DNA of 64,000 nucleotides from Nitrospira japonica (lineage in GTDB: Bacteria; Nitrospirota; Nitrospiria; Nitrospirales; Nitrospiraceae): positions 3,942,501 through 4,006,500 of the forward strand of contig NZ_LT828648.1 of NCBI RefSeq assembly GCF_900169565.1. Reading direction: 5' to 3'. This document shows positions 53,325 to 62,945 of the stretch, piece by piece (position 1 is the stretch's first letter; each line of letters starts with the position of its first letter). The notes under the pieces were generated by a model. It did not search any database. It had not been told where the DNA came from and saw nothing but the letters and a program-made list of their open reading frames with translations. A program made the translations under genes and the position numbers.

Positions 53325-54008
53325 ATGAAAGCACGGACGTGGATTCACCGAGGTCTGTTCATTACCCTTGAAGGCCCCGAAGGGAGCGGTAAAACTACGC
53401 AGATCCGATACCTCGCGACGGCCTTGCGGAAAGCCGGGTGCCGAGTCGTCACTACCAGAGAACCGGGGGGTACTCCGATCGCCGAAGCCATCCGTACTGT
53501 CCTGCTGCTTTCCAAACGGAAAGAGCCGATCAGCGTACAAGCTGAAGCGCTGTTGATCCTCGCAGCCCGCAGCCAGCACGTGACTCAGGTCATCAAGCCG
53601 GCGCTGAAGCGGGGCGCTGTGGTTTTATGCGACCGCTTTTCCGATTCAACCATGGCCTACCAAGGATTCGGCCGCGGGCTGGATCGAGAATGGCTGGCGC
53701 AAGCCAACGCGGTAGCCGCGGATGGACTCCAACCGGATCTCACAATCCTGCTGGACCTGCCCGTCGCCATCGGCTTGGCACGCAGACGCGCCGCGCGAGG
53801 GCAACAAAACCGTCTGGACCGCGAAACGACGCGATTCCACCGGCGCGTTCGCCGGGGCTTTCTCGCATTGGCCGAACAGGCACGGGGACGGATCACCGTG
53901 ATCCATGCGGACCGGTGCGTCGAGGACATTCGAGCCGAGATCGAGCCGCTTGCACTACGGTGGGCGGCGCGGTATGTAGGATACCGGCGAGGGGTGCATG
54001 CCGTTTGA
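53325..54008 (+). CDS. tmk: Thymidylate kinase
   Basis: Phosphorylates dTMP to dTDP. 227 residues from ATG 53325 (MKARTWIHRGLFITLEG); the longer frame start would add non-homologous residues. LEGPEGSGKTTQIRYLATAL is the P-loop, TTREPGGTPIAEAIR the dTMP-binding loop, CDRFSDSTMAYQGFGRGLD the DR-x-x-S/T-x-x-A-Y-Q block, and ARRRAARGQQNRLDRE the LID. It overlaps holB by 11 bases. Confidence 0.96.
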   Translation: MKARTWIHRGLFITLEGPEGSGKTTQIRYLATALRKAGCRVVTTREPGGTPIAEAIRTVLLLSKRKEPISVQAEALLILAARSQHVTQVIKPALKRGAVVLCDRFSDSTMAYQGFGRGLDREWLAQANAVAADGLQPDLTILLDLPVAIGLARRRAARGQQNRLDRETTRFHRRVRRGFLALAEQARGRITVIHADRCVEDIRAEIEPLALRWAARYVGYRRGVHAV

Positions 54009-55026
54009 TGAGGTCATCGGGCACGAGGCGACGATCGCCGCCCTGCAAACCGCCGCAAGCGGCGGGCGACTGGCCCATGCCTATCTGTTTCACGGAGACG
54101 TCGCCATCGGAAAACGGCTGACGGCGTCTCGATTCGCCCAAGCTCTCAATTGCGAACGGATGGAGACGGCGAAGCCGCCCGACGCATGCGGCCTCTGTCG
54201 TTCGTGCCTGCAGATCGAGGCCCGCACCTACCCGGATTTCTTCGTGATCGAGCCGGACCGGGAATTGGCCGTACCCCAGATCAAGATCGAAGAAATTCGC
54301 AACCTCGAGCAGCAGATGGTGTACCGTCCGTTGGTCGGCGAGCGAAAGATTTGTCTCATCGACGACGCGGACCGCATGACCATCGGCGCATCCAACGCCC
54401 TTTTGAAAACCCTGGAGGAACCGCCGGACCACAGTCTGTTTCTGCTGGTCTCAAGCCGGCCCCACGCCTTGCCGGCGACGATCCGTTCACGATGCCAGCA
54501 ACTCCGGTTCGGCGTTCCGTCATGGACACGGGTGGAAGCGGCGCTCATTCGCGATCGGGAGAAGAACCCCGCGGACGCTCGCTTGCTGGCCGTCTTCAGC
54601 GAGGGGCGTATCGGGCAGGCGTTCTCAGCCGATGCGGGACAACTCCGTACCCGACAGCGCGAAATCCTGGAACTGGTCAACCAGCAGACCCTGCAATCGA
54701 GCGCGTTATTGCTCACCGCTGCCGAATCACTCCACAAATCCGAACGTGCGCAAGACACCCTGACGTGGCTGGCCCGGTGGATCAGAGACGTCGTATTCGT
54801 CCGAGTGGGAGGGGATCCTGACCAACTCCTGTTCGCCGAGCACATTCGGGCGCTCGAAGCCTGTGCACGCCAGGCGGATACGGATTCTCTTCTCCAGCTG
54901 CTTCAGGATATTGAGCAGACGGAGCAACAGTCCGGCCGGCACGTCAATCTCCAAATCGCCCTCGAGAACATCCTCCTCCGCCTGCGTGACGCGATCTTCC
55001 CGCAGACTCCCGTCCCGTCATCCTGA
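53998..55026 (+). CDS. holB: DNA polymerase III delta' subunit
   Basis: Clamp-loader subunit of 342 residues. GHEATIAALQTAASGGRLAH is the family start, HAYLFHGDVAIGKRLTA a degenerate P-loop, CGLCRSCLQIEARTYPD the zinc-binding module, and KICLIDDADRMTIGASNALL the SRC-like segment with LLKTLEEPPDHSLFLLVSS. The C-terminal helical region completes it. It overlaps tmk by 11 bases, a common pairing. Start ATG 53998 behind GAGGGG. Confidence 0.94.
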   Translation: MPFDEVIGHEATIAALQTAASGGRLAHAYLFHGDVAIGKRLTASRFAQALNCERMETAKPPDACGLCRSCLQIEARTYPDFFVIEPDRELAVPQIKIEEIRNLEQQMVYRPLVGERKICLIDDADRMTIGASNALLKTLEEPPDHSLFLLVSSRPHALPATIRSRCQQLRFGVPSWTRVEAALIRDREKNPADARLLAVFSEGRIGQAFSADAGQLRTRQREILELVNQQTLQSSALLLTAAESLHKSERAQDTLTWLARWIRDVVFVRVGGDPDQLLFAEHIRALEACARQADTDSLLQLLQDIEQTEQQSGRHVNLQIALENILLRLRDAIFPQTPVPSS

Positions 55027-55104
55027 CGTCCAGTCGACTCGGCTCCTTCCATTGACCGCGTAGCTTTCATTCCGTGCAACCTGGTATCTTCTGGTCGATT
55101 GCCC

Positions 55105-57114
55105 ATGAGCGCAAAAAACACCTTCTACGTCACCACCCCGATCTACTACGTCAACGACGTGCCCCATATCGGTCACGCGTATACGACCATCGCCGCCGAC
55201 GTGCTGGCCCGTTACCGGCGATTGAAAGGCCGCGATGTTTTTTTTCTCACCGGTCTCGACGAGCACGGCCAAAAAGTCCAGCAAGCCGCGGCCAAGGCGG
55301 GGATCGATCCTCAGGTGCATTGCGACAAGCTTGCGCCTCAGTTCCAAGACCTCTGGACCCGCCTCAATATCTCCAACGACGCCTTCATCAGGACGACTGA
55401 TGCACCGCACAAATCAATAGTGCAACGATATCTTCAAGAGCTATTCGATAAAGACTTGATTTACAAAGGTTCGTATACGGGATGGTATTGCACGTTCGAC
55501 GAACGATTCTGGACAGAGAAGGACGTCGAAAACGGCCTCTGTCCGGATTGCAAACGCCCCGTCGAACAGATCAGCGAGCACAACTATTTTTTCAGGATGG
55601 GGCAATATCAGGATCGTCTGATCGACTACATCAGGACACACGATCGGTTCGTGCGTCCCGAGCCGCGCCGCAATGAAGTCCTGGGCTTTCTTCAGACGCA
55701 GAAGCTCGGCGATCTCTCGATCTCGCGGCCGAAGTCCCGGCTGTCATGGGGCATCGAACTGCCGTTCGACGCGCAATACGTCACGTACGTATGGTTTGAC
55801 GCGCTCGTGAATTATCTCTCCGCCCTCGAGTATAAATTGCCCTCGCCGGCCGTCGCCCGGTATTGGCCTGCGGATCTCCACCTGGTGGGCAAGGACATCT
55901 TGACCACCCACGCCGTCTATTGGTCCACGATGTTGATGGCGCTCAATTTGCCTTTGCCGCAGACGATCTTTGCGCACGGCTGGTGGACGGTCGATGGAGA
56001 AAAGATGTCCAAGAGTCGCGGCAACGTGGTTGATCCCAACAAAATGGCGGCAGTTTACGGCGTCGATCCCTTTCGATATTTCCTCCTCCGAGAGGTCCCC
56101 TTCGGTCAGGACGGGGATTTTTCAGAACAGGGTCTGGCAAGACGAATCAACAGCGATCTGGCCAACGGAATCGGCAACCTCTTGAGCCGAACATTGACGA
56201 TGATCGAACGGAATTGCGCCGGCACGATTCCGGACGTCCCTCACGACTATCTCGACGGCGAGGAGGCGCAGAAACAGTATCCGCTCCTCGTTCAGGCGAG
56301 AGAGTCCCTCCGAGCACTGGGAGACCGACTGGATGTCTTGTTCGATGGTTTTGAATTCAACACCGCCCTCCTCCTTCTCGCGAGCCGGGCGTCCGATGCG
56401 GACACATTCATCGACAAGCATGAACCCTGGAAACTTGCGAAAGACCCGGTCAAGCGTCCCGAACTGCACGCGGTGCTCTACAGCGCTGCAGAGTGCCTGC
56501 GCATATTGAGTCTCTATCTCTATCCGGTGATGCCGGCCACGGCGCAGAAGATCGCGGAGCAGTTGGGCCTGAACATTGATTTCACCGTACCATTGTTACG
56601 CAACACCATCGAGTGGGGCGGGCTCCAAGCCGGAACGAAGATTCACAAGGGGCCCGCCCTCTTTCCACGCGTTGAACCGAATCCAGAAGGAGCCAAACCC
56701 GTGAACGACTCCGCCACCCCGTCTCAATCGGCCCCCACCGCACCGACCTCGGCCACCGCCGCGCCGACACCGGCGGCTCCGGCTGCTCCCGCTCAGATCG
56801 CCATCGACGAGTTCATGAAGATCCAGCTCAAGACCGCGAAGGTCCTCGCGGCCGAGCGGGTCCCGAAATCGGAAAAACTGCTGAAGCTCCGCGTTTCGCT
56901 GGGGACGGAAGAGCGTCAAATTGTGGCCGGCATCGGCAAGAAATATGATCCCGAATCCCTGATCGGCAAGACCATCGTCATCGTTGCCAACCTGAAGCCG
57001 GCAAAACTCATGGGCATTGAATCGCAGGGCATGGTGCTCGCTGCCGGCGATGGCGAGGTGCGCGGCCTCGTCACCATCCTGGAGGAGGTCGAGCCGGGAA
57101 CCAAAGTCAAATGA
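55105..57114 (+). CDS. metG: Methionyl-tRNA synthetase
   Basis: Class I synthetase of 669 residues. YVNDVPHIGHAYTTIAADV has the HIGH motif, CTFDERFW and CPDCK the zinc knuckle, DGEKMSKSRGNVVDP the KMSKS loop. After about residue 530 there is an Ala/Pro-rich linker (APTAPTSATAAPTPAAPAAP) and then a C-terminal EMAP/Trbp-like tRNA-binding domain (DEFMKIQLKTAKVLAAERVP). ATG at 55105 is taken rather than the TTG two codons before. Ends in ATGA overlap with the next gene. Confidence 0.97.
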   Translation: MSAKNTFYVTTPIYYVNDVPHIGHAYTTIAADVLARYRRLKGRDVFFLTGLDEHGQKVQQAAAKAGIDPQVHCDKLAPQFQDLWTRLNISNDAFIRTTDAPHKSIVQRYLQELFDKDLIYKGSYTGWYCTFDERFWTEKDVENGLCPDCKRPVEQISEHNYFFRMGQYQDRLIDYIRTHDRFVRPEPRRNEVLGFLQTQKLGDLSISRPKSRLSWGIELPFDAQYVTYVWFDALVNYLSALEYKLPSPAVARYWPADLHLVGKDILTTHAVYWSTMLMALNLPLPQTIFAHGWWTVDGEKMSKSRGNVVDPNKMAAVYGVDPFRYFLLREVPFGQDGDFSEQGLARRINSDLANGIGNLLSRTLTMIERNCAGTIPDVPHDYLDGEEAQKQYPLLVQARESLRALGDRLDVLFDGFEFNTALLLLASRASDADTFIDKHEPWKLAKDPVKRPELHAVLYSAAECLRILSLYLYPVMPATAQKIAEQLGLNIDFTVPLLRNTIEWGGLQAGTKIHKGPALFPRVEPNPEGAKPVNDSATPSQSAPTAPTSATAAPTPAAPAAPAQIAIDEFMKIQLKTAKVLAAERVPKSEKLLKLRVSLGTEERQIVAGIGKKYDPESLIGKTIVIVANLKPAKLMGIESQGMVLAAGDGEVRGLVTILEEVEPGTKVK

Positions 57115-57968
57115 CCAAGCCGGCAGGCATCCTGACACTTCTTCTCATGGCCCTCCTGATTCCCAGTCAGGGTTGGTCGATCCCTGCGGAAGAAGAGCCT
57201 CCTCCCGATCCGCATCTCAACGAACCGAAAGCCACCACGATCGTGGTGCGGGTCGTCGCCCATGGCGCGATGGTCATCGGCCGCGAAGTGGGAGGCGCCC
57301 GGGTCACGATCGCGGACGCAGCGACAAAGCAGATTCTGGCGACCGGCATTCAGCAGGGAGAAGCCGGTGATCAGAATCAAATCATGCGGACGCCAAGAAC
57401 CATGGAGGAACCGATCTACAGCTCACGGCCCTCTGCGGCCTTTACGACGACGCTGGAATTGAACCGCCCTACCTTCGTGGAGATTTCAGCTGAGGGTCCG
57501 CTCGCCCATCCCGCCTCGATGCAACGGACGACCGAGACCGTCCTTTTGGTCCCGGGACAAGACCACACGAACGACGGCATCGTGCTGCACTTGTACGGGT
57601 ATCTTGTCCAGGTCGAACGTCCGAAGCCGGGCGACTCGCTCATCGCGAAGGAAGATGCGAAGCTCAGGGCATCCGTTCGCACCCTGTCCGGAACCCTGGT
57701 CCGTCCCCACGGTGATTGGGATTCGCGCAAGATCACCATTTACGGAGAAGTGTTGATCGGCAACCGCATCGTGGAGCGCCTCCAGATGTTTTACTCCGGG
57801 GAAAGCAGCAGCTTTGAAGCTCCCTTTTTCGTCCCGGCGGTAAAAGACGCCCCGGACGGCATCATGCTGCGTGTAGTGGCCACCGATCTCTCCACGGGAA
57901 ATTCCGGCATGGGCACCGCCACCTATCCAGTCATCACCGAACGATTGAACCCGGCTTTGCGTCACTGA
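57111..57968 (+). CDS. Secreted protein of unknown function
   Basis: A 285-residue protein with a signal peptide (GILTLLLMALLIPSQGWS, cleavage near residue 23) and no recognised domain. It holds beta-rich segments TTIVVRVVAHGAMVIGREV and KITIYGEVLIGNRIVERLQM with a serine-rich loop (YSGESSSFEAPFF). It starts inside the metG stop (ATGA, 57111-57114) so is translationally coupled to it. Likely periplasmic or outer-membrane facing; possibly an Ig-like or beta-sandwich fold. Function unknown. Confidence 0.8.
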   Translation: MTKPAGILTLLLMALLIPSQGWSIPAEEEPPPDPHLNEPKATTIVVRVVAHGAMVIGREVGGARVTIADAATKQILATGIQQGEAGDQNQIMRTPRTMEEPIYSSRPSAAFTTTLELNRPTFVEISAEGPLAHPASMQRTTETVLLVPGQDHTNDGIVLHLYGYLVQVERPKPGDSLIAKEDAKLRASVRTLSGTLVRPHGDWDSRKITIYGEVLIGNRIVERLQMFYSGESSSFEAPFFVPAVKDAPDGIMLRVVATDLSTGNSGMGTATYPVITERLNPALRH

Positions 57969-58025
57969 CGGATGACACGTTCGGTTTCATTCCGTTCCAC
58001 TCCTCGACATCCGATTACCCTGCCG

Positions 58026-58042
58026 ACAAATAGCTGATTTGT
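58026..58042 (+). other. Small inverted repeat before a GT2 gene
   Basis: ACAAAT-AGCTG-ATTTGT, a perfect AT-rich six-base repeat with a five-base centre. TTGACA (58043-58048) follows directly, but the -10 region 17 bases on (GATGCT) is weak. May be an operator with a -35 element; low certainty. Confidence 0.25.
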
Positions 58043-58099
58043 TTGACATTCTCCACCGACCACGAGATGCTCACCAAGGGCATCGCCGACACGCGCGTC

Positions 58100-58861
58100 A
58101 TGAAGCTATCGATCATCATTCCCGCCTTCAATGAAGCGGAGACCATCGAAGCGGTGGTCGAGCGCATCCGTGCCGTCGACCTCGGGAACATTTCAAAGGA
58201 GATCGTCGTCGTCGACGACGCTTCCGACGACGACATGCCCCGGATTCTCGACCGTCTGACCGGAATCCAGGTCATCCGTCACTCAGTCAACTCAGGCAAG
58301 GGCGCGGCTCTTTCTACCGGCATCCGAGCCGCCACGGGCGAGGTCGTCATCTTCCAAGACGCCGATCTCGAATACGCTCCCGAGGACTACCCCGCCGTCA
58401 TCGAACCGATTCTGAACGGCGTGTGCGACGTGGTGATGGGATCGCGCTTTCTCCGAGAGCGACCCGTGTTTTGGGGTCAACACAAGTCACCCTATCTGAA
58501 TCACTACATCGGAAATCTGTTGATCCAGCATGTGACGAATATCCTGTACGGCAGGCGATTCACGGACTACGAAGGGTGCTACAAGGCATTTCTGCGGTCA
58601 CATCTGCTGGACACTCCCATTGAAGCCACCGGATTCGAATTCGACAATGAGCTGATCTGCAAACTGTTGAGAAAGCACATGCGCATTCGCGAAGTGCCGA
58701 TCAGGTACAACCCGCGGACATACTCGCAGGGAAAGAAGATCACCTGGCGTCACGGCCTCATCATCCTATGGACCATCGTGAAATGGCGGTTCCATCCCTT
58801 GGAGGTCACGGGGCCGGCGCCTATCGGTACGCGGCGATATAGGTCCGACCCGTCTTCATGA
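58100..58861 (+). CDS. Glycosyltransferase family 2, polyprenyl-phosphate type (DPM1-like)
   Basis: A 253-residue GT2 enzyme resembling dolichol-phosphate mannosyltransferases. MKLSIIIPAFNEAETIEAVV is the start (ATG 58100; upstream ATG 58067 and TTG 58043 are alternatives), VVVDDASDDDM and IFQDADLEYAPEDYP the nucleotide and metal motifs, GSRFLRERP and FTDYEGCYKAF the acceptor parts. No C-terminal membrane helices. It would make a polyprenyl-phosphate sugar, matching the GT-C enzyme at 60395-61825 that could use it. Its stop overlaps the next gene's start (ATGA). Confidence 0.9.
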   Translation: MKLSIIIPAFNEAETIEAVVERIRAVDLGNISKEIVVVDDASDDDMPRILDRLTGIQVIRHSVNSGKGAALSTGIRAATGEVVIFQDADLEYAPEDYPAVIEPILNGVCDVVMGSRFLRERPVFWGQHKSPYLNHYIGNLLIQHVTNILYGRRFTDYEGCYKAFLRSHLLDTPIEATGFEFDNELICKLLRKHMRIREVPIRYNPRTYSQGKKITWRHGLIILWTIVKWRFHPLEVTGPAPIGTRRYRSDPSS

Positions 58862-60387
58862 TCGATCACGTCTGCCTTATCATTCCGCCCTCGCTGTTCC
58901 TCCTGGACGAGCGCGTCTTCATGAGCCTAGGAATTCTGAAGGTCGCCGCGGTGCTCGAGCAGGAAGGCGTCACCGTGGAACTACTGGACCTGTCCGGGGT
59001 ATCCAATTACGAGGAGGCGCTCGCGGCCCATCTCGAGATCAGCCCCGCACAATGTTTCGGTCTCACCGCGACGACCCCGCAGATGCCGGCGGCCACGAGC
59101 ATCCATCGCACCATCCGCCGGCTGCGCCCGACCGCACGGATTATCCTGGGAGGACCGCATGCGACCCTCGTCTGTGCGGCGGCAAAGCATGAACGCAAGC
59201 GGAGCGTCATCGGACGTGCGGCACGAGCGGTCAAACAATTGACCGGTATGTTCGACGTCCTCGTGGCCGGAGATGGAGAATTCGCCGTCTTGGAAGCTTT
59301 GCAGGAGGCCCCTGCCGGTATCATCGACGGTGATGATCCCAGGTCTCAGCGATTTTTGACTCATGCCGCTCTCGAGCGCCTGCCCTTTCCGGCTCGCCAT
59401 CTGGTCGACGTTTCGTCCTACCGGTTCAGCATCGACGGCACACGAGCCCTCTCCATGATCGCCCAGTTGGGGTGCCCGTTCGGCTGCGGATTTTGCGGAG
59501 GGCGAACGAGTCCGTCGCTGCGCCGGATCAGGACACGATCGCCGGAACACATCGTCAACGAGATGGTGCATCTGTACCAGGCATACGGCGTGACCGGATT
59601 CATGCTGTACGACGACGAACTCAACGTGAATCCCAAGATGGTTTCGCTCATGAGCTTGATCGCCAATACCCAGCAGCGATTGGGAATCGAGTTTCGCCTT
59701 CGCGGATTCATCAAGGCCGAGCTGTTCACGGACGAACAGGCCGGTGCGATGTACGAAGCGGGTTTCCGATGGATTCTGGTCGGCTTTGAATCCGCTCACC
59801 CACGGATCCTGGACAATATCCAGAAGCAGGCCACGCGTGAAGAAAACGCCCGGTGCATGGACATCGCCCGGCGGCATCACTTGAAGGTCAAGGCGTTGAT
59901 GTCGCTGGGCCATCCCGGCGAATCAGAGGAAACGGTCCAGGCGACGCGCGACTGGCTCGTCGAAACCGGTCCCGACGACTTCGACGCGACCGTGATCACG
60001 ACCTATCCGGGGACGCCCTACTTCGACGAAGCGGTCGAAACGTCCCCCGGCACCTGGACCTACACGTGCCGAGGATCACAAGACCGGCTACACAGTGTCG
60101 AGGTGGATTACCGTCACGTCGCCGAATACTATAAGGGAGCGCCGGGTAACTATACCGCCTTCGTCTATACCGACTATCTGACGAGCGGTCGGCTGGTCGA
60201 GCTGCGTGACGAGCTGGAAACCGACGTGCGCGCGAAACTCGCTCTTCCCTTCAACCCCGCCGATCCCGGTCTTCGCTACGAGCATTCCATGGGACAGGGA
60301 TCGCTTCCCCCGTTCATCCTGCGGGCATCGAGTCCGTCAACCATGCGGGCGGGAAACCGGACGCTCAGAATTCTGCCGTCACGGTAG
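58858..60387 (+). CDS. B12-binding radical SAM protein
   Basis: A 509-residue cobalamin-dependent radical SAM enzyme. The N-terminal part (residues about 1-110) is a B12-binding fold with CFGLTATTPQMPAATSIHRT and ARIILGGPHATLV; GCPFGCGFCGG is the CxxxCxxC cluster motif (about residues 203-213); the partial TIM barrel contains GFMLYDDELNVNPKMVSL and RWILVGFESAHPRILDNI. Members methylate unactivated carbon in lipids and antibiotics. Coupled to the GT2 gene (ATGA), so it may modify a polyprenyl-linked or lipid sugar. Substrate unknown. Confidence 0.92.
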   Translation: MIDHVCLIIPPSLFLLDERVFMSLGILKVAAVLEQEGVTVELLDLSGVSNYEEALAAHLEISPAQCFGLTATTPQMPAATSIHRTIRRLRPTARIILGGPHATLVCAAAKHERKRSVIGRAARAVKQLTGMFDVLVAGDGEFAVLEALQEAPAGIIDGDDPRSQRFLTHAALERLPFPARHLVDVSSYRFSIDGTRALSMIAQLGCPFGCGFCGGRTSPSLRRIRTRSPEHIVNEMVHLYQAYGVTGFMLYDDELNVNPKMVSLMSLIANTQQRLGIEFRLRGFIKAELFTDEQAGAMYEAGFRWILVGFESAHPRILDNIQKQATREENARCMDIARRHHLKVKALMSLGHPGESEETVQATRDWLVETGPDDFDATVITTYPGTPYFDEAVETSPGTWTYTCRGSQDRLHSVEVDYRHVAEYYKGAPGNYTAFVYTDYLTSGRLVELRDELETDVRAKLALPFNPADPGLRYEHSMGQGSLPPFILRASSPSTMRAGNRTLRILPSR

Positions 60388-60394
60388 AAGCCGA

Positions 60395-61825
60395 TTATGA
60401 GAGACGCCTCGCCGCGTGTCCGGCATCAACCGCCCGTTCCAGTGCGCCCCGAGGAATGTCGTCGCATTCACCGAGTTCGATCACGCCCCGGCACAGATAG
60501 CCTCCCGCCGCCAGCACGCATAGGATCGGCATGATCGGCATCCGAAAACGACTGTAGGCTTCCGGTCCGCTGCTCACCAGGATCACATAGACGGCGGTCA
60601 GGACCAACAACGCGATGTCTCCGTTCCTGAACCCCTTTCGCTTGAACAGCAGCACCACGCCGCCATACACAATCCCGAGAAACAGCACTCCCACGGTCCA
60701 AGACGAGAGAGCCGCCATCCAATAGCTCGGAGGGAAGCGTGCGAAGTCTCGCTGAAGGAAGGCGTCGCGGAGCGCCACATTGTCCGACCCGAGCAAGTGT
60801 GCCATGTTCGACGGTCCCAAGAGATTCGCCGCCATACCGCGCGATGTCGTCACCACTAGAAGGACCGGATGCGCGGCGATGACGGACTGCGCAAATTGTC
60901 CCTGACTTTCCAACAGGAGAGCCTGCGAGGCAGGGAAAAATTTCGGCGGCAGAGACGCTGCGTGCTCATCCGCCAATCGCTGCTGGGCTTCCTGAAGGGA
61001 GACGCCGTCGCGCATGGCAACGATGGCCGCAGCCTTTGCGATGAGGAGGTATTGGTTCTTGGCTTGGCTGAACGCCGTCGAACCGGTGGCGACATAGTTG
61101 CGGACTTGCCACCCCCCGACCAGCACAAAGAATATGATGCCCATGAGTGCGGCGGATGCGAGCGCCCGGCGCCATCCACCGGACCGCTGAATCGCCAGAA
61201 AGAGCACCATCGGCAACAGGAGTCCAAGATAGTAGCCGGTCGGACGGATATAGGTCGCCGCCGCCAGGCAGACGCCTGCCCATGACGGATATCGAGGCGA
61301 CGGAATTCTGATCGCCTGCACCATACCGAGGAGACAGAGCGTAAGGGCCGTCCCGAACAGAGTTTCTGTCAGCATGACCTGCGAGTAATACATCGAGACG
61401 GGGTCCAAGGCGAGGAAGACCGCCGTGAGAAGGCCCGCCCTGGGACCGAAGAGCAGGCAGGCGATCCGAAAACCTGCGAGCAGGGTCACCACGCTCAATG
61501 CAATTTGGACGGGGATGACGGCGTGAGGACGAATGCCCACGACCTGGTACAGCCCGGCAAGCAGCAGCGGATAGGCCGGTGTCCGTATGATTTCGGGGTC
61601 GAGTGGAGGATTCACCGACCGCGAAAAGGTCCCATACCGCGCCATATTGAGCGCGAGCTGATGATATTCGTGGGCATCGGAACTCTCGAAGATGCCGTCA
61701 GGATTGAGGCTGAAGACCAGTGCCCCCAGCATGAGCTTGCTGAGTATGCTGAACAGGACGACCACTACCAATGCCCGCCGCAGGCGGTCGCCTCCGGTCG
61801 GCAGGACTGTAGCAAGCCATGTCAC
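60395..61825 (-). CDS. GT-C glycosyltransferase (ArnT/PMT-like, GT39/GT83 type)
   Basis: A 476-residue polytopic inner-membrane glycosyltransferase with about ten to twelve helices. FESSDAHEYHQLALNMARYG has the loop-1 acidic motif, and EIIRTPAYPLLLAGLYQVVG the conserved R-T-P-x-Y-P block of lipid-sugar-dependent transferases. A periplasmic segment lies in the middle (AKNQYLLIAKAAAIVAMRDG). It would use a polyprenyl-phosphate sugar, plausibly from the GT2 at 58100-58861. It converges with the radical SAM gene seven bases away. Acceptor unknown. Confidence 0.85.
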   Translation of the reverse strand: MTWLATVLPTGGDRLRRALVVVVLFSILSKLMLGALVFSLNPDGIFESSDAHEYHQLALNMARYGTFSRSVNPPLDPEIIRTPAYPLLLAGLYQVVGIRPHAVIPVQIALSVVTLLAGFRIACLLFGPRAGLLTAVFLALDPVSMYYSQVMLTETLFGTALTLCLLGMVQAIRIPSPRYPSWAGVCLAAATYIRPTGYYLGLLLPMVLFLAIQRSGGWRRALASAALMGIIFFVLVGGWQVRNYVATGSTAFSQAKNQYLLIAKAAAIVAMRDGVSLQEAQQRLADEHAASLPPKFFPASQALLLESQGQFAQSVIAAHPVLLVVTTSRGMAANLLGPSNMAHLLGSDNVALRDAFLQRDFARFPPSYWMAALSSWTVGVLFLGIVYGGVVLLFKRKGFRNGDIALLVLTAVYVILVSSGPEAYSRFRMPIMPILCVLAAGGYLCRGVIELGECDDIPRGALERAVDAGHAARRLS

Positions 61826-61997
61826 GTTGTATGCTGGGATGCGCGTTCAGACGAAAGTCGTTTCGAAACCGCCTCTCCGGCATTCTAACAAGGGCATCCC
61901 GAGGGTCCAGGGAAATACGAATCCGAGTCGCGGAGCGGAACCGTCTTCGTTGCTGCCAGACTTGCCGCCACGCCCTGCTCATGCGACACTGAAACCG

Positions 61998-62936
61998 ATG
62001 ACGTCCCTGGCCGCCTACCACCATCTACGCTCCCGTCTGCATCTCGCCCTTGCGTTGAACGCCGTCGTCATCGTCGGTGAATTCGCCGGAGGCTGGTTGT
62101 TGAACAGCATCGCCCTCATGAGCGACGCGGGCCACAATCTGGTCGACCAGGGATCGCTGTTTCTTGCATTGTATGCGCACCTCCTCACCTCGAGACCCGC
62201 CACTGAATCCCGGACCTTCGGCTACCACCGGGCCGGGATGATCGCCGCCTTCCTGAACTCGTTCATCCTGCTGTTGACCGCCGGTGGAATTCTGATCATT
62301 GGCATCACGCGTCTGTTCGAACCGGTCGTCGTCAACGGCGCCTGGATGATGGGCATCGCGACCGTCAGTTTCGCCGCCAATCTCGGCATCGCCCTGCTGC
62401 TCCAACAAGGCGCCAAGGACGATCTCAACATCCGTAGCGCGTTCTGGCACATGCTGGCCGACGCCTGGGTCTCGCTCGGCGTCATCGTGAGCGGCGGGGC
62501 CATCCTGCTCACGGGCTGGACCGTGCTCGATCCTCTCATCAGCATCTTCGTCGTAGCCGCCATCGTTCACGGATCCTGGCCGATCTTCAAGGAATCGCTT
62601 GAGGTCCTGCTGGAATCGACACCGCCCGGCATCAACGCCTCGAACGTCACCGCGACGATCGAATCCATCCCGGGTGTGGCGAACGTCCACGACCTTCACA
62701 TTTGGGCCATCGAACCTCGGCTGATCATGCTCACGTGTCACATTCTGACCGAAGATTCCATGGACACCACGGCGCTGTTGAAGACGATCCGTGATCGGAT
62801 CACAGGAGACTTTGGGATCAAACATATGACCATTCAGTTGGAGACCAGCTGCGCCCATCCGGATACGGTGCACTGCAATCTCAACACGTTGAGGGACCAG
62901 CATTCAGCCGTCGCCTCCGCGCACGTCCACCACTAA
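61998..62936 (+). CDS. Cation diffusion facilitator (zinc/cobalt/cadmium exporter)
   Basis: A 312-residue CDF exporter with six helices. MSDAGHNLVDQGSLFLALYA is helix 2 with the His/Asp metal site and FWHMLADAWVSLGVIVSGG helix 5 with His-x3-Asp, a pattern that favours zinc. The C-terminal cytoplasmic domain holds VANVHDLHIWAIEPRLIML and ends with a His-rich tail (ASAHVHH). I start at ATG 61998 (MTSLAAYHH) since the upstream extension is not homologous. Followed ten bases later by the CobW-type gene. Confidence 0.93.
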   Translation: MTSLAAYHHLRSRLHLALALNAVVIVGEFAGGWLLNSIALMSDAGHNLVDQGSLFLALYAHLLTSRPATESRTFGYHRAGMIAAFLNSFILLLTAGGILIIGITRLFEPVVVNGAWMMGIATVSFAANLGIALLLQQGAKDDLNIRSAFWHMLADAWVSLGVIVSGGAILLTGWTVLDPLISIFVVAAIVHGSWPIFKESLEVLLESTPPGINASNVTATIESIPGVANVHDLHIWAIEPRLIMLTCHILTEDSMDTTALLKTIRDRITGDFGIKHMTIQLETSCAHPDTVHCNLNTLRDQHSAVASAHVHH

Positions 62937-62945
62937 TCCGATGCC

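Noticed and set aside
53646-54432. Minus-strand frames opposite tmk and holB.
   Set aside because: They are antisense shadows of genes with complete motifs.
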